Source: Lentisphaerota bacterium (GTDB lineage: Bacteria; Verrucomicrobiota; Lentisphaeria; Victivallales; UBA1829). From it: a stretch of 64,000 nt of DNA. Location of the stretch: positions 22,741-86,740 of the forward strand of contig SUVT01000001.1 in assembly GCA_015061845.1 (NCBI GenBank), written 5' to 3'. A program made the position numbers and the translations under genes. The notes beneath the pieces are model-generated. The model did no database searches. It worked only from the letters and a program-made list of their open reading frames with translations, and was not told where the DNA came from. How positions within the stretch are numbered: the stretch's first letter is position 1; every line of letters starts with the position of its first letter. Of this stretch, positions 9,328 through 17,929 are shown in pieces.

Positions 9328-11423
9328 TAACGGAGTCTTTCTGCAATGATATTCTTCAATTCTTCAAAATATGGACGCAATGGTGCATCATCATACTTGC
9401 ACTCTTTCATCGCCAGTAGTTCCGGAATCAAAGCAATCGCTTCGTCAACATTATTTACAAATCTTATGTAAGGCAAATGGCGAATCCACTCGTAAGTACT
9501 CTTGATCTTATGGTTATAATTGGAAAAAGCAATACATGGTGTTCCTGTAATTGCAGAACAAACCATGCCATGTAAACGATCTGTAATTACAAGATTCCCA
9601 CTGAAATACTGATTCAGTTTCTCCTGAATTTCCTTCATCCGTTCCCTTTTGAAAACATCATAAGGCAATTGCATATCCATTTTCTCTATTTCTTCTGAAT
9701 GGGATTTGCAAGCCTTGTACAATTTTGTTTGATCATCCTGAGATAAAATCTTTTCAACATCATCCCTCATGCACCAGAGAATTTTGTTCTCAATGCGCGC
9801 CACAGTCCGTTCCGGTCTCTTGCTGAAAACAATATCAGGAATCAGGAAACTTGCTGCATTAAAATTCTTCTGAGCGAAGTCATATGAGACTTTTTCTCTG
9901 GCACAAATGGAAATATTTTCCGCACCATCTATGATTTTTTTTGCTTCTGCAAGAAATCTCTTTCCATCATCACTGTCGGAATAGTCTATTGTCTGCGGGA
10001 ACATTATGATTGGGTTATTTCTCCAATTTTTGAGAATATCCATACGGGTATTTTCTGCAAATGGATATGCATCGCCCCAATTCCCACCTCCGGGCGTAAC
10101 GATAAGATCCTTTTCTGTAATATATTTTAGTAAGAATGGACGGTATATGCTATATTCCGGTGCAGAAATTTCCAATAAACTGTATTCAGGAAAATGCTTC
10201 TTAAAAAATTCTGTAACTGCTGAATTGATCAGATGATCCCCAACATTCCCGAATTCTTCTGTCCCAAGGTAAAAAATCCGTTTGGGATTTTTCAGGAAAT
10301 CTTTCAGTTTTTGCTCTGCATTTTTTTGATCTCTGCTGTAATTCTTAAACAAGCGTGGATGGAAAGTCAATTCCTGCAGAATTCTTGAAAAAATTTTGAA
10401 TCGTAAAAAATTACCCGTCAGAAGATATTTTATAAAGGCTTTGTTCTGTACAACAGTAAAATAAGGCATAAATCCTATTGAGGAGAATAGGCTGCATGCC
10501 TTTTTCAGATTTGATTCAAAAAAACAAAAATTTGGTATATTCCGACAAACATCATCGGGAAGATTCTCTATCCCTACAACCTTACACCGTCTTTCTATCT
10601 CAGGTCTTAATATAGCATAATGAATTAATGGATAATTCCGCAACAGGCACACACTGTCTGTCTGCTTGTAATGTTCATATAGAGCTTCTGACAACAGAGA
10701 AAAACGGGAAATATTATTTTTTTTCAGATCATTTCCCATTATAGAATCTTCTCTGATCACATAATAATATAAAACATCTTTTATGCAAACCAGTTGATCA
10801 ATATGAGCTAAATAACAAAGTGAAAAATACAAATCTTCTGCAAAAATTTTGCGGTTATCAACAAAACGGAGATGATGTTTATCAATGATCTTTTTTACGA
10901 AAATCCGACTCCATGCCTCCCAGGCAATTGTATATCTACAGAATTTTTCCACGATGAATTTCATACGATCTTCATCGTTCACGAATGCATGTTTATGAGT
11001 CTCGAGATTGCTTGGTTCCAGCTTTTCTCCCCGCACAAAATAATAGTTGAACGCAACCAGCTGATTCCCCCGTTCTAAATAAGGAACAACGGTTTCAAGT
11101 AAGTTTTCTTTGATGTAATCATCGCTGTCAAAGAAATATATATAATCGCCTGTTGCAACATCCAAACCTGCATTCCGGGCTGAAGAAAGACCTCCATTTT
11201 CTTTGTGAATCACATGGATGCGGGAGTCTTTTGTCAGCCATTCATCACACATCCGACCGGAATTATCCGTTGAACCGTCATCAACCAAAATAATCTCCGT
11301 ATTGCGATACGTTTGATTACATGCAGATAAAACAGCCCTGTCGAGATACGCTTCGACATTATAGACAGGAATAATAATACTGACTTTTTTCATATTTAAT
11401 TTTTCAATGATCAATGCTTTCAT
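9327..11423 (-). CDS. Fusion of family 2 glycosyltransferase and polysaccharide pyruvyl transferase
   Basis: The 698-residue protein has an N-terminal GT2 domain (VSIIIPVYN, DDGS near 48-51, FDSDDY near 104) and a C-terminal polysaccharide pyruvyl transferase domain from about residue 380. The second domain has FYLGTEEFGNVGDHLINSAV, the GGGNWGD loop and DRLHGMV near 625, typical of CsaB/WcaK-like enzymes. The fusion suggests one sugar is added and then pyruvylated by the same polypeptide. The chosen ATG overlaps the upstream stop as TGATG. An ATG at 11393, giving MKKVSIIIPVYN, is an equally good family start, and neither has a strong ribosome site. Confidence 0.87.
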   Translation of the reverse strand: MKALIIEKLNMKKVSIIIPVYNVEAYLDRAVLSACNQTYRNTEIILVDDGSTDNSGRMCDEWLTKDSRIHVIHKENGGLSSARNAGLDVATGDYIYFFDSDDYIKENLLETVVPYLERGNQLVAFNYYFVRGEKLEPSNLETHKHAFVNDEDRMKFIVEKFCRYTIAWEAWSRIFVKKIIDKHHLRFVDNRKIFAEDLYFSLCYLAHIDQLVCIKDVLYYYVIREDSIMGNDLKKNNISRFSLLSEALYEHYKQTDSVCLLRNYPLIHYAILRPEIERRCKVVGIENLPDDVCRNIPNFCFFESNLKKACSLFSSIGFMPYFTVVQNKAFIKYLLTGNFLRFKIFSRILQELTFHPRLFKNYSRDQKNAEQKLKDFLKNPKRIFYLGTEEFGNVGDHLINSAVTEFFKKHFPEYSLLEISAPEYSIYRPFLLKYITEKDLIVTPGGGNWGDAYPFAENTRMDILKNWRNNPIIMFPQTIDYSDSDDGKRFLAEAKKIIDGAENISICAREKVSYDFAQKNFNAASFLIPDIVFSKRPERTVARIENKILWCMRDDVEKILSQDDQTKLYKACKSHSEEIEKMDMQLPYDVFKRERMKEIQEKLNQYFSGNLVITDRLHGMVCSAITGTPCIAFSNYNHKIKSTYEWIRHLPYIRFVNNVDEAIALIPELLAMKECKYDDAPLRPYFEELKNIIAERLR

Positions 11424-12523
11424 CAAGGGATCAATTTACGACGGATTTTTCCCGCTGTTGCTCTGAACTTGAAATAAATGCGCTTACTCTGATATTTAGT
11501 CTCAAACCAGAACTTTTCAATAGCATTGTATTCCCGGTTACTTTCACACAATCTCGAGGAAAAAAACTCTTTTACTTCAGGTGTTAACCATTCGGTATTA
11601 TCAGTACAAACTCGATTTCTGAGTTCTGCATAACACGGAGTTTTTAATTCAGGGATAGCCCCAAATGTAAGAAAAGCATGACTATTGTAACAATGGGGCA
11701 TTGCACAATGACAACCTACTGGTTTTTGAGGAAAGGGCTTATCTATATTATCAAAAATATTTCCTATTTTCCGTTCATAGTTACAACCGTATAAGTCGCC
11801 ATTAATCAAATCTATGACATACGACCAAACTCCAGCATAACAAAATTCTTTTCTTTTTACATAAAATGTTTCTGATTTAAATCTGAACAGCTCAGAATCA
11901 AATATACTCCAAGTCTTTTTATAATCTTCATAACAGAGGTCAGAAAGGACGTTGAACCCCGTTATTTCATTGCGAGCAACAGTTAAATGACACATTGCCC
12001 CAACGCGTTCAATACACATATTTTTCAGCTTATCAATGTAAGGTATCAATTCATCAGAAGGAGTAACTTCAACTGTAAATGAAACCTTATTTTCTTTCAT
12101 CAAATTTACGTTATAGAAAAATGTATCAAACATGTTCAGTCTTTCCATTTCAAGGTAGTGAAATGAAAATTTAATCATCAACCGTTTTCTTATTTCTATA
12201 GGCCATTTTGCTATTTCTTCAAACCGATTTTTCAATGTACCATTTGTAACGATCATTACATAATGGCCTTCTTCCAATAACGCTTTAGAAGCAAATAAGA
12301 TATCCTCTGTAAGCAAAGTCTCGCCACTTGCACAAACATTTATCACACAAGGACCCCCTAATCGTTTTTTTGAAAAGGCTTTACGGATAATTTCCGGAGG
12401 ATACTTGAGAGGTATCGGCTTTTGCAAAAAACGCCGATGCTGAGTTATATAACAATAATGACAGCGTAGGTTGCAAGCTTCACTTGAAATATAACAATCA
12501 ATAAAGAGTTTTATCTTTCCCAT
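11423..12523 (-). CDS. Radical SAM protein within glycan cluster
   Basis: The 366-residue protein carries the CNLRCHYC radical SAM signature at Cys17, Cys21 and Cys24, followed by a glycine-containing SAM-binding stretch (CASGETLLTEDI). Its C-terminal third has further cysteines (YGCNYERKIGN, then CHCAMPHCYNSH), suggesting auxiliary iron-sulfur ligands of SPASM/Twitch type. The adjacent gene is the ABC exporter ATPase and the next is a glycosyltransferase-pyruvyl transferase. A substrate on or near the glycan (sugar epimerisation, dehydration or methylation) or a small peptide is possible; no peptide gene is evident nearby. Function is unassigned beyond the superfamily. Confidence 0.85.
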   Translation of the reverse strand: MGKIKLFIDCYISSEACNLRCHYCYITQHRRFLQKPIPLKYPPEIIRKAFSKKRLGGPCVINVCASGETLLTEDILFASKALLEEGHYVMIVTNGTLKNRFEEIAKWPIEIRKRLMIKFSFHYLEMERLNMFDTFFYNVNLMKENKVSFTVEVTPSDELIPYIDKLKNMCIERVGAMCHLTVARNEITGFNVLSDLCYEDYKKTWSIFDSELFRFKSETFYVKRKEFCYAGVWSYVIDLINGDLYGCNYERKIGNIFDNIDKPFPQKPVGCHCAMPHCYNSHAFLTFGAIPELKTPCYAELRNRVCTDNTEWLTPEVKEFFSSRLCESNREYNAIEKFWFETKYQSKRIYFKFRATAGKIRRKLIP

Positions 12524-12530
12524 TTTAGAT

Positions 12531-13811
12531 TTATCCTTTCGTAATTTCCAGTTTATTATTATATACGTGTCCCCAATACTTACTTAACCATGGCATATTA
12601 TTATTAAAACCATCTTTGGGTTCCACATCGAAAATTACGATGTTATGCATTCCGTCCAAATAACAATCTGTGCCGAATTCATTTACCTGATATAAAATCA
12701 TATTCAGTGCATATCTTCCCGGGGCAAGCATACTGGTATCAAGGGTAAATTCTGTCGAATTTATTGTTTGAGCTTCTATAGCTATATTTTGCGAAGAAGT
12801 TCCCATCATAACAGGAATATCGTCTATACTTTTTATTATAATCCTCAAATGCGCATTTTGATAGTCATTTTTGCTTGTAAATTTTATCAAAGCTGAGATT
12901 TTTTCTCCAACTGTATATTTTGCGTATTCTCGATCAGTCAAACAGATAGACTGAAAAGATGCATTATGAGAAGAAAACTCCGGAGGACGTATTACATTTG
13001 AAAGATCTACAAAAGCAGGAGAACATTCATATTCGCCCAAATACATGGCTATCGCCTTTTCTGTCTCTCCATAAAACGCAACCCGCCCCTGCTTTAATAC
13101 CATACATTTACTGCATAACTGGCGGATCGTGTTCATGTTATGACTAACATAAAGAACTGTTCTTCCCTGACAGTTAGCGGCATCATCCATCTTTCCCAGA
13201 CATTTCTGCTGGAACTTCATATCTCCCACCGCCAAAACTTCGTCCATGATCATAATTTCACTGTCAAGGTGTGCTGCAACAGAGAAAGCCAGTTTCACAT
13301 ACATTCCGGAAGAATAACGTTTGACTGGTGTATCAATAAACTTGGCAATTTCTGCAAATTCTACGATCTCATCAAATTTTTTGCTGATTTCAGCCTTGCT
13401 CATTCCGAGAATCGCACCGTTCATATAGATATTTTCACGCCCCGTCAATTCTGGGTGGAATCCTGTCCCGACTTCCAGCATAGAGGCAATTCTGCCGTTA
13501 AACTGAATCAAACCTTTACTTGGTCCGGTCACCCGGGAAAGAATTTTCAGTAAGGTGGATTTTCCGGCTCCATTATGACCAATGATTCCAAGGGCTTCCC
13601 CTTTTTTCACTTCAAAAGAGACATCATCCAAGGCAAGAAAACGTTCCCCGATCTTGATATCTGTACGCTGTCCGATTTTAGCATTGGGATCCTCTTTATG
13701 GCGAATTTTCGCCCACAGCGTCTGCAGGTCTCCGCGCAATGTTCCCCCGCCGATTGCTCCTAAACGGTACTCCTTGGAAAGATGATCAACTTTGATTGCA
13801 ATATCACTCAT
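12531..13811 (-). CDS. wzt: ABC exporter ATPase with Wzt-type glycan-binding tail
   Basis: The 426-residue ATPase of the polysaccharide/teichoic acid exporter family has a Walker A (GHNGAGKST), an ABC signature degenerated to YSSGMYVKLAFSVA as usual for Wzt/TagH proteins, and Walker B (IMIMDEVLAVGD). From about residue 270 a beta-rich extension resembles the Wzt C-terminal domain, which recognises the finished chain's end group. It lies 9 bases downstream of the permease gene. Together they should flip an undecaprenyl-linked glycan to the periplasm, making this an ABC-dependent rather than Wzy-dependent locus, in agreement with no Wzx or Wzy being recognised here. Confidence 0.93.
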   Translation of the reverse strand: MSDIAIKVDHLSKEYRLGAIGGGTLRGDLQTLWAKIRHKEDPNAKIGQRTDIKIGERFLALDDVSFEVKKGEALGIIGHNGAGKSTLLKILSRVTGPSKGLIQFNGRIASMLEVGTGFHPELTGRENIYMNGAILGMSKAEISKKFDEIVEFAEIAKFIDTPVKRYSSGMYVKLAFSVAAHLDSEIMIMDEVLAVGDMKFQQKCLGKMDDAANCQGRTVLYVSHNMNTIRQLCSKCMVLKQGRVAFYGETEKAIAMYLGEYECSPAFVDLSNVIRPPEFSSHNASFQSICLTDREYAKYTVGEKISALIKFTSKNDYQNAHLRIIIKSIDDIPVMMGTSSQNIAIEAQTINSTEFTLDTSMLAPGRYALNMILYQVNEFGTDCYLDGMHNIVIFDVEPKDGFNNNMPWLSKYWGHVYNNKLEITKG

Positions 13812-13820
13812 CTTGTCACC

Positions 13821-14666
13821 TCAAATCGTATCCATAAATGTTTTTTCAACACGGCTGAACATCATCACACCCAGTGTAAAAATCACAACCGTCACCAACC
13901 AGCTGATACCGTAATAATGCCAATTCATTTCACCGATCCCAAGAAAAGCATGACGGAATCCGTTAATGATCGGTGTCATCGGGTTCAACATGTAAAGTCC
14001 CTTATATTTTGCCGGAACAATGTTGATATCATAAGCAACAGGAGTTCCATACATCCAGAGCTGTATTCCAAAACCAACCAGCATCGCAAGGTCACGATAT
14101 TTGATCGTCAAAGCTGAAATGATCACACCGCAACCAAGCCCCAACAAAGCCATGTGAACGATAAAAACAGGTGCCATCAACATATAAATATTAGGCGAAA
14201 CAGCACCTTTATACCAGTAATAACCAAGAAACGCTGAAAACATAATACCTTGAATCAAAAACGGTATCATATTCGTTAAAACTGTTGAAATCGGCATAAC
14301 CAGACGGGGAAAGTAAACTTTTCCGAGAATTCCGACATTTCCGATAAATGTATTTGCTGTTTGAGTCAAACATCCTGCAAAATAGCCCCATGCCACCGTT
14401 CCGCTCATGAAGAATACGAATGCCGGCGTTCCTTTTGCAGAGAGACCTGCCAGATTCCCGAAAATCACTGTAAAAACAACCGTTGTCAGCAACGGCTGGA
14501 TAATTGCCCAGGCAGGCCCTAAAATAGTCTGTTTATAGAGAGCAACAAAATTCCGTCTCACAAACAATAACATCAAATCCCGGTATTTCCATAATTCACG
14601 GAAGTTGATGTCTAACCAACCGTTCCGGGCTGTTATCGTTGTTTCAAATTGTTCTTCTGTTTGCAT
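13821..14666 (-). CDS. wzm: ABC-2 type polysaccharide exporter permease
   Basis: The protein has 281 residues from the ATG preceded by AAGGTG at good spacing; an upstream GTG at 14675 falls inside that ribosome site and is less likely. The sequence FRELWKYRDLMLLFVRRNFVALYKQTILGPAW is replaced at the membrane by about six helices, with the LGPAWAIIQP block typical of ABC-2/Wzm permeases. It forms the membrane channel for the ATPase encoded next, and the two are separated by only 9 bases. Upstream lies the nucleotide-sugar epimerase gene. Confidence 0.92.
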   Translation of the reverse strand: MQTEEQFETTITARNGWLDINFRELWKYRDLMLLFVRRNFVALYKQTILGPAWAIIQPLLTTVVFTVIFGNLAGLSAKGTPAFVFFMSGTVAWGYFAGCLTQTANTFIGNVGILGKVYFPRLVMPISTVLTNMIPFLIQGIMFSAFLGYYWYKGAVSPNIYMLMAPVFIVHMALLGLGCGVIISALTIKYRDLAMLVGFGIQLWMYGTPVAYDINIVPAKYKGLYMLNPMTPIINGFRHAFLGIGEMNWHYYGISWLVTVVIFTLGVMMFSRVEKTFMDTI

Positions 14667-14681
14667 CTTATGCACCTTATG

Positions 14682-15608
14682 TTATTTTGAAAAATACCAA
14701 TCTTTGGTCAAAGCCAAGCCGTCACGGATATTGCATTTGACGGAATAACCAAGTTTTTCTTTTGCTTTGCTGATGTCAGCAAAGGAATGCGGAATATCCC
14801 CTTTCCGGGGGTCGCCGTGGATCGGTTCGATCCCGGTTCCTTCGCTCAAATATTCAAACAGCTGATTCAGACTCGTCCGTTCACCGCAGGCTATGTTGTA
14901 AACAGTGTTCACATGCGCCGTTTTCAATGCAAGCAGGTTCGCTTGAACCACATTGTCGATATAAGTAAAATCCCGGCTGAAACTGCCGTCGCCATTGATG
15001 ACTGGGCGTTCTCCACGCTGCAGCAGCATGATGAATTTCGGAATCACTGCAGCATACGCTCCGTTGGGGTCCTGACGTTTGCCAAACACGTTGAAATAAC
15101 GCAAGCCAATCGTTTCAAAACCATAAACCCGATTGTAATTTTCCGCAACCAATTCATTCATCTGTTTGCTTAAAGCGTACGGACTCAAGGCTTTACCGGT
15201 GAACTCCTCCACTTTCGGTAAATGCTCATCATCGCCATAAACAGAGGAACTGGAAGCATAAATAAACCGTTTCACGCCAGCCAGACGCGCAGCTTCAATC
15301 ATGTTGCAGAAGCCCTGCACATTCACCTCAAAACTGGCTTGCGGGTTCGCAACGGAACGGGGAACGCTCCCCAGTGCCGCTTCATGGAAAACATAATCAC
15401 AGCCCGCAACCGCTTTTTTGCAGGTCTCGAAATCACGGATATCGCCCTCGATCAGCGTAAAGTCCGGATTTCCGGCGCATTGGCTCAAATTTTCACGCTT
15501 TCCGGTGGAAAAGTTGTCAAGCACAACGACTTGATCGCCCTGCTCCAGCAAGGCATCCACAAGATTGGAACCGATGAAACCGGCTCCTCCTGTCACACAA
15601 ATTTTCAT
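14682..15608 (-). CDS. tviC: UDP-N-acetylhexosamine 4-epimerase, TviC/WbpP-like
   Basis: The protein has 308 residues from the ATG giving MKICVTGGAGFIGSNLVDA, the NAD-binding GxxGxxG start of extended SDR enzymes. An in-frame extension to 15698 would run into the neighbouring gene and is rejected. The AALGSVPRSVANP block matches the GSVPRS signature of the WbpP/TviC subgroup, which prefers N-acetylated UDP-sugars. The catalytic Ser and YALSK Tyr-x3-Lys follow near residues 120-150. The gene directly follows a TviB-like dehydrogenase, and in Vi antigen synthesis that pair makes UDP-GalNAcA, so the same product is likely here. A plain UDP-glucose 4-epimerase is the alternative. Confidence 0.85.
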   Translation of the reverse strand: MKICVTGGAGFIGSNLVDALLEQGDQVVVLDNFSTGKRENLSQCAGNPDFTLIEGDIRDFETCKKAVAGCDYVFHEAALGSVPRSVANPQASFEVNVQGFCNMIEAARLAGVKRFIYASSSSVYGDDEHLPKVEEFTGKALSPYALSKQMNELVAENYNRVYGFETIGLRYFNVFGKRQDPNGAYAAVIPKFIMLLQRGERPVINGDGSFSRDFTYIDNVVQANLLALKTAHVNTVYNIACGERTSLNQLFEYLSEGTGIEPIHGDPRKGDIPHSFADISKAKEKLGYSVKCNIRDGLALTKDWYFSK

Positions 15609-15609
15609 C

Positions 15610-16896
15610 TTATAATCTGCCGTCAACTTGCTCTTTCGGCAGGATTCCTTTGATATCATAAACAACGGCATCGCCATCAGAGAACTGTGCAATATCAAGC
15701 GTTATAAACTCTTTATGAGCAACTGCTAACACAATTGCATCGTAGTTTTTCAATTGCAGTTTTGAAACGTCCTGAACGGACTCAACTCCATACTCTTTTT
15801 TCACTTCTGCGGGGTCGGCTTTCGGATCGAATACATCCACCTGACAGCCGAACTCCTGCAAGCCGTAAACCACGTCTATGGCATGACTGTTCCGGATATC
15901 CGGACAGTTCTCCTTGAACGTGATCCCAAGCTGTAACACCTTACCATCCTTGACTTTACGGTCTTTTTTGATCAGCAGTTTCACGATCTCTGCCGCAATA
16001 TATTTTCCCATGCCGTCATTGATCCGGCGTCCGGCTAAAATCACTTCGGGCAAATAGCCTAAAGACTGGGCTTTATGGGTTAAATAATAAGGATCAACGC
16101 CGATACAATGCCCACCGACCAAGCCCGGTTTGAACGGTAGAAAGTTCCATTTTGTACCGGCTGCTGCCAAAACTTCATGAGTGTCAATGCCGATCAGATG
16201 GAAGATTTTTGCGAGTTCGTTGACGAATGCGATATTCAAATCGCGCTGGCTGTTTTCAATCACTTTTGCCGCTTCCGCAACCTTGATGGAACTGGCTTTA
16301 TGGGTTCCGCTTTTCAGAATACTGTTGTAAAGCGCATCCACGATTTCCGCTGTTTCCGGCGTGGAACCGGAGGTGATTTTCAGGATTTTCGTAAGCGTAT
16401 GTTCCTTATCGCCGGGGTTGATCCGCTCCGGTGAATACCCGCAGAAAAAGTCCTGATTGAACTTCAATCCGCTGAATTTTTCCAGAACCGGCACACACTC
16501 TTCCTCGGTACAACCCGGGAAAACGGTGGATTCATAAACGACGATTGTGCCCGGTTTCATCACTTTTCCGACCGTTTCGCTGGCACGGTAAAGCGGTGTC
16601 AGATCCGGACGGTTGTACTTATCCACGGGTGTCGGAACAGTAACGATGAAGAAATCCCGGTCGCGCAGATCTTCCGGATCGGAGCTGTAACGCAATCTTA
16701 CCGCAGATTTCAGCTCTTCAGTGGAGGTTTCGCAGGTCACATCCTCAAAGTTCCGCAACGCATTCAAGCGGGATTCTTTGACATCGAACCCAACGACATC
16801 GAACTTTTTCCCGAACTCAACAGCCAACGGAAGACCGACATAACCAAGTCCGATCACGCCGATTTTCAATTCAAATTTTTGGATTTTCTCAAGCAT
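15610..16896 (-). CDS. tviB: UDP-N-acetylglucosamine 6-dehydrogenase, TviB/WbpO-like
   Basis: The 428-residue enzyme oxidises the C6 hydroxyl of a UDP-HexNAc to a uronic acid using NAD. It has an N-terminal Rossmann motif (IGVIGLGYVGLPLAVEFGKK), TVPTPVDKYNRPDLTPL, FFCGYSPERINPGDKEHTL, and the catalytic-cysteine block GLVGGHCIGVDPYYLTHKAQ near residues 258-277. These are close to the TviB/WbpO pattern rather than to UDP-glucose dehydrogenase. It overlaps the upstream mannose pyrophosphorylase gene by 8 bases and nearly touches the epimerase gene. The glycan therefore probably contains an acidic amino sugar. Confidence 0.92.
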   Translation of the reverse strand: MLEKIQKFELKIGVIGLGYVGLPLAVEFGKKFDVVGFDVKESRLNALRNFEDVTCETSTEELKSAVRLRYSSDPEDLRDRDFFIVTVPTPVDKYNRPDLTPLYRASETVGKVMKPGTIVVYESTVFPGCTEEECVPVLEKFSGLKFNQDFFCGYSPERINPGDKEHTLTKILKITSGSTPETAEIVDALYNSILKSGTHKASSIKVAEAAKVIENSQRDLNIAFVNELAKIFHLIGIDTHEVLAAAGTKWNFLPFKPGLVGGHCIGVDPYYLTHKAQSLGYLPEVILAGRRINDGMGKYIAAEIVKLLIKKDRKVKDGKVLQLGITFKENCPDIRNSHAIDVVYGLQEFGCQVDVFDPKADPAEVKKEYGVESVQDVSKLQLKNYDAIVLAVAHKEFITLDIAQFSDGDAVVYDIKGILPKEQVDGRL

Positions 16897-17917
16897 TTTT
16901 TGAGATCAATTCTTTTACGCGCTGTTCTTCGGAAAGCGGACAAACCAACACAGCATCACCAGACTGGATAAAAGCGATATCGTGCATTCCAATTACACCC
17001 AACGTAATATCGCTGTCACCAATGATGACATTGTCATGAGAATCCAGAGAGATAACATTGCCTTTGGTCACATTACCATTTTCATCCAACGGGAACAAGG
17101 AACGCAAACTGCTCCAGGAACCAATATCGTTCCAGCGGAAATCGGCTTTTCCTACTTTCACGTTCACTGCGTTTTCCATGATGGCATAGTCAATGGAAAT
17201 ACTCTTACAATCAGCAAAATCTTTATGGAAGTCAGCACCATTCCCCCACGCAGAAATCTTCTCTGCCAAATCCGGACAATGTTGCTGAAACGCTTTTTCG
17301 ATCACATCTGTTCGCCAGATAAAAATCCCGCTGTTCCAGAAATAATTACCGTCACGCAAAAACTCTTCAGCGGTTTTCCGGTCTGGTTTTTCTTTGAACT
17401 CCAAGACATCGGCAAAACCATTCTCAAAATCTCCGGCGTGAATGTAGCCATAACCGGTTGACGGCATATAGGGAATGACACCCAACGTCACCAAAGAACC
17501 GGACTGAGCAATTTTCGCAGCTTCTAAAACTGTCGATTGGAATTTTTTTGCCGGGGAAATCACATGATCTGCCGGAAGCAGGACCATTGTTGACTCCGGA
17601 TCACGCTGTTTCAACAGAGCTGTTGCCAATGCAACGCAGGGTGCAGTATTCCGTCCAACGGGTTCGCCAATTACATTTTCAGCAGGAATCGGCAATAATT
17701 CCCGGGTCTGTTCCACAAAATCCTGATTTGTGATCACCAGAATCCGTTCCGGGGGCAGTAACGGAAACAGCCGCTGAACGGTTTCCTCAATCAAAGATTT
17801 TTCACTTACCAACGGCAAAAACTGCTTTGGACGGTTCCAGCGTCCGACGGGCCAGAAACGTTCTCCGCGCCCGCCAGCCATAATGACCGCATACAAATGT
17901 GAAATGTCAAAATTCAT
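16889..17917 (-). CDS. manC: Mannose-1-phosphate guanylyltransferase
   Basis: The 342-residue enzyme converts mannose-1-phosphate and GTP to GDP-mannose. It has the pyrophosphorylase signature MAGGRGERFWPVGRWNRPKQ near residues 13-32, LPADHVI, FKEKPD and YFWNSGIFIWR in the expected order. The length matches the short form without the C-terminal phosphomannose isomerase domain found in bifunctional ManC/AlgA proteins. The start is the only ATG before the signature. It follows the nucleotidyltransferase-kinase fusion by 12 bases and precedes the TviB-like gene, so GDP-mannose or a derivative is a second precursor for the glycan. Confidence 0.92.
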   Translation of the reverse strand: MNFDISHLYAVIMAGGRGERFWPVGRWNRPKQFLPLVSEKSLIEETVQRLFPLLPPERILVITNQDFVEQTRELLPIPAENVIGEPVGRNTAPCVALATALLKQRDPESTMVLLPADHVISPAKKFQSTVLEAAKIAQSGSLVTLGVIPYMPSTGYGYIHAGDFENGFADVLEFKEKPDRKTAEEFLRDGNYFWNSGIFIWRTDVIEKAFQQHCPDLAEKISAWGNGADFHKDFADCKSISIDYAIMENAVNVKVGKADFRWNDIGSWSSLRSLFPLDENGNVTKGNVISLDSHDNVIIGDSDITLGVIGMHDIAFIQSGDAVLVCPLSEEQRVKELISKNA

Positions 17918-17929
17918 ACTTCGACAAAA

